A stretch of 64,000 nucleotides of DNA. Source: Paracentrotus lividus (Eukaryota; Echinodermata; Echinoidea; Camarodonta; Echinidae). Numbering within the stretch: position 1 is the stretch's first letter; every line of letters starts with the position of its first letter. The notes under the pieces are model-generated. The model was not told the DNA's origin. It did no database searches and saw nothing but the letters and a program-made list of their open reading frames with translations. Positions 62,401 through 64,000 of the stretch are shown piece by piece. Location: contig CALNVZ010003434.1 in NCBI GenBank assembly GCA_940671915.1, positions 13,651,155 to 13,715,154 of the forward strand, given 5' to 3'. The translations under genes and the position numbers were made by a program.

Positions 62401-64000
62401 GCTGCCATTTGCCTATGGCGGAGCTGTCAGTGATGAAGTCTGGTTTCATTATCCATTTCCCTATGGTATGAATAGAATAAAGTTGTTGGGAGTTGAGTGG
62501 TTCAATCTCCCGACTTGGGCTGCAAAAATTGAGGGTCCAATCCCCACTGCACTTCTGTTCTAGAGGAAGGCATTTTTATCTACATGCTTCTCTCGACCCA
62601 GGTGTAAAATGGGTAATTGTCAGGATAGCAAGAATCATTGCTGTTGGAAGTTACATGTATTTGTTGAATTGAAAAAGAAAAAAAAGAAAAAAACAATGTG
62701 TATCCCATATCAAAATGGTCTTAATGTGATATCCCTATTCTACTTTCTGATCAATTTAAAGATAATTATGCAAACATGGACAAATCTAAATGAAGAAGAG
62801 ATCCTGTTTCTTGGTAACGAAATCATCCCAAAGGTAAAACTGAATGTAGCTGAAAATGATACAAATTGTAAATCAATTACACAATTATACAACATGGGGA
62901 ATATCACGTGGTATTCATCCAAATACAGTCCTTGTTGTGATTAACTCAGTATCCGACCAATGACAAAATACCTTGCCTGCTTTGCTACTTACTTAGATAT
63001 TACTCCTTTTCTTTCTGAATCATTTGACACATTTTACTAGATCACTCTTGGTGATGATTTAGTTGAATAAATGTTAGAATATATTTGGTGATTGTTACCA
63101 CAATTCAAGTCTAATTTTTCTACATTCAAATAAAACATGAAAATTCAATTTTGAGTACAAACTTTACCTGAAGCGACTCCGCATAGGAACTTCTCACTTC
63201 TGATTGGCTTATAGCTGATTACATGGGTGCATTTACTCGTAAATGCCTGCAACACAAAAAGTAAATAAATTGTTAATAAAGAGATAAAATAATTTTGTGT
63301 AGGCTTTATTTAATGAAGTGTACAATAATGATGCTTATAATAGAGTGATATTTGGAAGGATAATTTGTAAATTAGGTTTAATGGGTAACAAAGTGGTTTT
63401 ATTAAGAAACAGCATGTATCTGACCTGCAGAATAATTAAAGTCCCTGGTCTAAGGAACATGATTAAGGAATTATATTACTGTATATTTACTGATAGAAAC
63501 TGTTTCGGGAGNNNNNNNNNNNNNNNNNGGGGGGGGGGGGGGTCAATGGTGAATTCTGCCATATTTGACTTTTTGAGTCTTAACTTGGGCAGCAGAATTG
63601 TTTATTATATATTTATTACTGTTTTAAAGACCACAAAACAGTTGTTGCGCTTTTAAATTTAAAGCTTTACTTACTTCATTTATTTCACTTTTGGAACCAT
63701 GTATCTTTGTTTGCATATCTTTGCCAAACTGGGGTGAACATTTGTGACTCATCAATCCATTTTTAAATACTTTCCCCTTATCATAAGGAATCAGAAAATA
63801 AAAAAAATATTTCCCCCAAAATTAGACATTTTTCAATATTTTGCTGATTTCCTCAACACTTTTCTAGGTTTGCTCAGCAACTTGTGTCTCATTTGGTATG
63901 ATGCATCACATTTGAAGAAGAAGAAAAAAAATCACTCACATTCTGGGTTCTTCCTCCCAAGGCTTTGATTTTTGCTGTGAGCTCCTTTTTAACCCGCTCC
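41156..64000 (-). CDS. SLF1: SLF1 (ANKRD32), SMC5-SMC6 complex localisation factor 1 (partial: 5' end off window)
   Basis: SLF1 binds RAD18 through its BRCT pair and, with SLF2, brings SMC5/6 to DNA interstrand crosslinks and stalled forks in the nucleus. Exons seen in gene order: 63940->64000, 63168-63246, 62220-62460, 61377-61560, 60812-60923, 60157-60377, 59649-59717, 57704-57880, 56926-57108, 56372-56388 (microexon), 56137-56283, 55447-55615, 54804-54945, 52679-52845, 52005-52108, then 46961-47147, an ankyrin piece in the 46 kb array, 42064-42266 and 41156-41488. Phases agree from 64000 down to 52005. Diagnostic matches: CTHVISYKPIRSEKFLCG in BRCT1, RWREKI plus GAFHGWKVLLLV between the BRCTs, and GETQLHVACIKNNV with DHAGWTPLHEACNHGH in the ankyrins. 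Linking exons between 52005 and 47147 and between 46 kb and 42266 were not found. The start codon is beyond 64000. Confidence 0.9.
42064..42266 (-). CDS. SLF1: SLF1 exon r (C-terminal region)
   Basis: Encodes LNSPQPHPSKYRQVLGAPST, then VTEEECEAFAGIVMAMLQSY and IRSHDLHRVKAELDVIKG. Weakly like human EFGSFLLSRMLLNFCSIFDL. Acceptor tctccag, donor AAT|GTGAGT. Assignment to SLF1 also rests on strand, order and phase with the next exon. Confidence 0.75.
42923..43342 (+). mobile_element. Degenerate LINE reverse transcriptase C-terminus
   Basis: Plus-strand frame LVRPHVEYGNILWHLR, then VQRRATRLVTEL, YEQRLRSLTLHSLFYRRRRG and WNNIPQAVIEAPSIDSFKNR, broken by three stops. Typical of the end of CR1/Jockey-like ORF2. 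In an SLF1 intron. Confidence 0.8.
43345..45359. other. SLF1 intron sequence, nothing supported
   Basis: Includes a block rich in gcgcatagcgcacatc and ggccctgg-type motifs (43470-43560), probably a dispersed repeat, and an A run at 43770-43786. A short frame at 44636-44710 is discussed among rejected items. Confidence 0.4.
45360..46445 (-). repeat. 126-bp tandem array derived from an ankyrin exon
   Basis: About eight to nine units, each carrying a minus-strand frame QPLNLLAAPSECGTTPLHDA then VNN, flanked by intron-like ttattattacttaccctgcag-type sequence. The clean units (46042-46422) have a 126-bp period, so the 42-codon frame stays open across three copies; units towards 45.4 kb have many indels. 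G.TPLHDA matches the third SLF1 ankyrin, so one unit probably serves as the exon. Confidence 0.82.
46961..47147 (-). CDS. SLF1: SLF1 exon p (ankyrin repeats 1-2)
   Basis: Encodes GETQLHVACIKNNVTRVREL, LNEPNIDVNASDHAGWTPLH and EACNHGHIACVRELLKFAP, which follows human SLF1 ankyrins almost residue by residue. Acceptor attccag at 47148. The 3' border is uncertain; AAA|GTGTAT at 46961 is the best donor. Confidence 0.88.
47481..48430. mobile_element. Terminal-inverted-repeat element (taccgtatttgccggcg)
   Basis: Left end ataccgtatttgccggcgta followed by aaggccgca; right end ggtgcggcctatacggcgct then cggcaatcggtac, the inverted form. About 950 bp, no transposase frame. Confidence 0.65.
49047..49148 (-). 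pseudogene. Duplicate of SLF1 exon o with frameshifts
   Basis: 102 bp versus 104; two single bases are missing relative to 52005-52108, so the frame breaks. Same duplicated block as above. Confidence 0.8.
49712..49877 (-). pseudogene. Duplicate of SLF1 exon n with frameshifts
   Basis: 166 bp versus 167 in the intact copy, with compensating and non-compensating single-base indels. Part of the 2.9-kb block repeated across the N gap at 51286-51310. Either a poorly sequenced duplicate of the same locus or a decayed copy. Confidence 0.8.
50285..51045. mobile_element. Foldback element, ggccatcatggcc family (copy 1)
   Basis: First copy, within the duplicated block, of the element described at 53265-54030; it is noisier at single-base level. 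Confidence 0.65.
51286..51310. other. Assembly gap (25 N)
   Basis: N run at the junction of the two copies of the 2.9-kb block. Confidence 0.99.
52005..52108 (-). CDS. SLF1: SLF1 exon o
   Basis: Encodes VSYYFYLVPPTAGPVRKDDV and HIIADCKSSPLKTI, in register with human VYSYLPALGKTG. Acceptor tacag, donor AAG|GTATGT, ends in phase 2. A copy with two single-base deletions is at 49047-49148. Confidence 0.85.
52679..52845 (-). CDS. SLF1: SLF1 exon n
   Basis: Encodes EGILGTRSCQEMFLSMLKPS, WLCLGVAESLLHN and ADQPLTLKKI, matching the human pattern QELEIF....SSWLQMFVAE and PLSLQK. Intact in this copy; a frameshifted duplicate lies at 49712-49877. Confidence 0.9.
52905..52994 (-). pseudogene. Partial copy of SLF1 exon n (5' half)
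   Basis: Repeats the first about 90 bp of exon n with its acceptor (cttgacag), reading GILRTRACQEMFLSMLKPSW and LCLGVAD. The 3' half and donor are missing. It sits about 60 bp upstream of the true exon. Confidence 0.75.
53265..54030. mobile_element. Foldback element, ggccatcatggcc family
   Basis: Left end taaccctaatcagactgggg followed by ggccatcatggccccc; right end ggccatcatggcccccc then agtcttattagggttaa, inverted relative to the left. Interior is AT-rich with gcgcggtcgg/ccgcgc-type sub-repeats. About 765 bp, no transposase. Confidence 0.75.
54804..54945 (-). CDS. SLF1: SLF1 exon m
   Basis: Encodes VPVTGLLSTLLLIAAEIHVA and a charged helix ending ASRVKQ. It corresponds to the human LAYLLAGILGAAID region. 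Acceptor aatgcag, donor AAG|GTAACT. Confidence 0.87.
55447..55615 (-). CDS. SLF1: SLF1 exon l
   Basis: Encodes KCILAKILWPSSMEQASRKV and PINVHMIMNRFIQAV, similar to the human AMLLEIFWSGS...KPVNMLLEW. Acceptor ttccccag, donor TGG|GTAAGT. Confidence 0.9.
56137..56283 (-). CDS. SLF1: SLF1 exon k
   Basis: Encodes RALDGQRVIHDVKEHEDEEA and VKVAMETGEMLLHFLVSLFE, matching the human helix pattern LLKFFFNLIESE. Acceptor gtatag, donor GAG|GTATGA, ends in phase 2. Confidence 0.85.
56372..56388 (-). CDS. SLF1: SLF1 exon j (17-nt microexon, tentative)
   Basis: Between exons i (ends phase 0) and k (needs two bases from before) a 17-nt exon AKAYHE would fit exactly. It has a good acceptor (tatttccag) and donor GA|GTAAAA. 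Without such an exon the phases do not join. No homology can confirm so short a segment. Confidence 0.45.
56729..56823 (-). pseudogene. Broken partial copy of SLF1 exon i
   Basis: Repeats the last about 95 bp of exon i and its donor and downstream flank (shared ttactttgaatatccctg and cccagtgtgcgttgtggtat). It has substitutions and lacks one T in GCTGTTCATAAG, shifting the frame, and has no acceptor. A tandem duplication of about 195 bp in decay. Confidence 0.8.
56926..57108 (-). CDS. SLF1: SLF1 exon i
   Basis: 61 codons, including CSSLTNCRKAVHILKQVLCL, YESLRGLYFDSMVPPPGIFK and AHWEFLDAVHK. Acceptor tttccag, donor AAG|GTGAGT. A broken copy of its 3' half lies just downstream. Confidence 0.88.
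57704..57880 (-). CDS. SLF1: SLF1 exon h
   Basis: Encodes FPPNICNSIEANIEESHWIE and ALSSIGSSISTHYYPPPHIL, aligning with the human stretch FPRGVLNLIES...EAIEELSTL...YIPP..VLHAL. Acceptor attacag, donor TTG|GTGAGT. Confidence 0.9.
58655..59415. mobile_element. Foldback element related to the ggccatcatggcc family
   Basis: Left end cctaaaaagactgggctatt and agactgggggggggggctca; right end gagcccccccccagtctttt tagggtt as the complement. Similar interior (tgcataaa, gctctaaaag, cttatgtatttctttgtttt). Inverted orientation relative to 53265. In the SLF1 intron between exons h and g. Confidence 0.7.
59649..59717 (-). CDS. SLF1: SLF1 exon g
   Basis: 23 codons, LSSQHLPLVPYTMLIPRPKK and TFQ. Acceptor aattag, donor CAG|GTAAGA, phase 0 at both ends. 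Confidence 0.78.
60157..60377 (-). CDS. SLF1: SLF1 exon f (disordered linker)
   Basis: Basic, Ser/Thr-rich linker: ARGTPKIDTFLKPTPRTRSQ, then TNLQERVTPGSTTT and KRKLHFSPNQLKEALQILKK. TPKIDTFL resembles a degenerate PIP-type peptide but lacks the leading Gln. Acceptor tgctag, donor AAG|GTATAA. Confidence 0.82.
60812..60923 (-). CDS. SLF1: SLF1 exon e
   Basis: Encodes EAPNMANYHVSSAAMTPTQT and a Val/Ser/Lys stretch. Disordered linker after the BRCT pair. Acceptor attgcag, donor ATG|GTAAGT, ends in phase 1. Confidence 0.8.
61377..61560 (-). CDS. SLF1: SLF1 exon d (BRCT2)
   Basis: Encodes VLEAGGGRCLSATLLIKDPA, then FCTHIIVDKCFEKDVECLEA and PEFIAEHLFQ. The VLEAG start and THIIV core fit the second BRCT. 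Acceptor cctctag, donor CAA|GTGAGT. Confidence 0.93.
62220..62460 (-). CDS. SLF1: SLF1 exon c (BRCT1-BRCT2)
   Basis: Starts GKWIMKPDFITDS, where GKW is the conserved BRCT Trp-containing helix, then DYEWSAGDV, RRWREKIGSSGRGAFHGWKV and LLLVTNQKN. RWREx and GAFHxWKVxLLV are shared with human SLF1. Acceptor ccatag, donor AAG|GTATGG, ends in phase 2. Confidence 0.93.
63168..63246 (-). CDS. SLF1: SLF1 exon b (BRCT1)
   Basis: Encodes AFTSKCTHVISYKPIRSEKF and LCGVAS. The C-T-H-[LV]-I core and SEKFL are as in human SLF1. Acceptor gttgcag, donor CAG|GTAAAG. Confidence 0.92.
63512..63528. other. Assembly gap (17 N) before a G run
   Basis: N run followed by about 13 G, in the SLF1 intron between exons b and a. 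Likely a homopolymer-related break. Confidence 0.99.
63940..64000 (-). CDS. SLF1: SLF1 exon a (BRCT1 start, partial)
   Basis: Encodes ERVKKELTAKIKALGGRTQN, the first helix and strand of a BRCT domain. The exon continues past the window edge. Donor AAT|GTGAGT, phase 0. Confidence 0.85.

Overview
The window is animal nuclear DNA: AT-rich, intron-rich and full of minisatellites, inverted-repeat elements and decayed retrotransposons. The three genes, the small exons with canonical GT-AG sites and the repeat style suggest an invertebrate deuterostome, most likely an echinoderm such as a sea urchin. That placement is inferred, not proven. Three N gaps and many single-base indels in repeats point to a draft long-read assembly.

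Region 1 (about 1.5-23.4 kb, minus strand) is a complete CATSPER4 gene, the sperm Ca2+ channel pore subunit. I could chain 17 coding exons in phase from ATG to stop, giving about 592 residues. The introns hold a large palindromic element (just outside the 3' end), a 20-bp minisatellite of about 2 kb, a broken L1/Tx1-type LINE of about 5.7 kb set in TTC microsatellites, an intact tRNA-Asn gene, GAT microsatellites and an N gap with duplicated edges.

Region 2 (24.1-30.0 kb, plus strand) is a six-exon gene for a CFAP97-domain protein (CFAP97D1/CFAP97D2 type, 233 residues), a family tied to the sperm axoneme. Its ATG lies 671 bp from the CATSPER4 ATG in the opposite direction, so two sperm-flagellum genes probably share one promoter region. 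Its second intron carries several rotting copies of the end of its own exon 2.

Region 3 (30-41 kb) has no gene I can support. It holds minisatellites, one of which flips orientation at a poly(A) tract, and several short terminal-inverted-repeat elements.

Region 4 (41.2 kb to the right edge, minus strand) is most of an SLF1 (ANKRD32) gene: BRCT exons at the right edge, helical middle exons, ankyrin exons near 46-47 kb and the C-terminal exons at 41-42 kb. SLF1 links RAD18 to SMC5/6 at damaged replication forks. The start codon is beyond the window. At least two linking exons are missing; one probably falls in the poorly assembled 47-54 kb stretch, where a 2.9 kb block sits on both sides of an N gap. 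CFAP97D and SLF1 face each other tail to tail across region 3.
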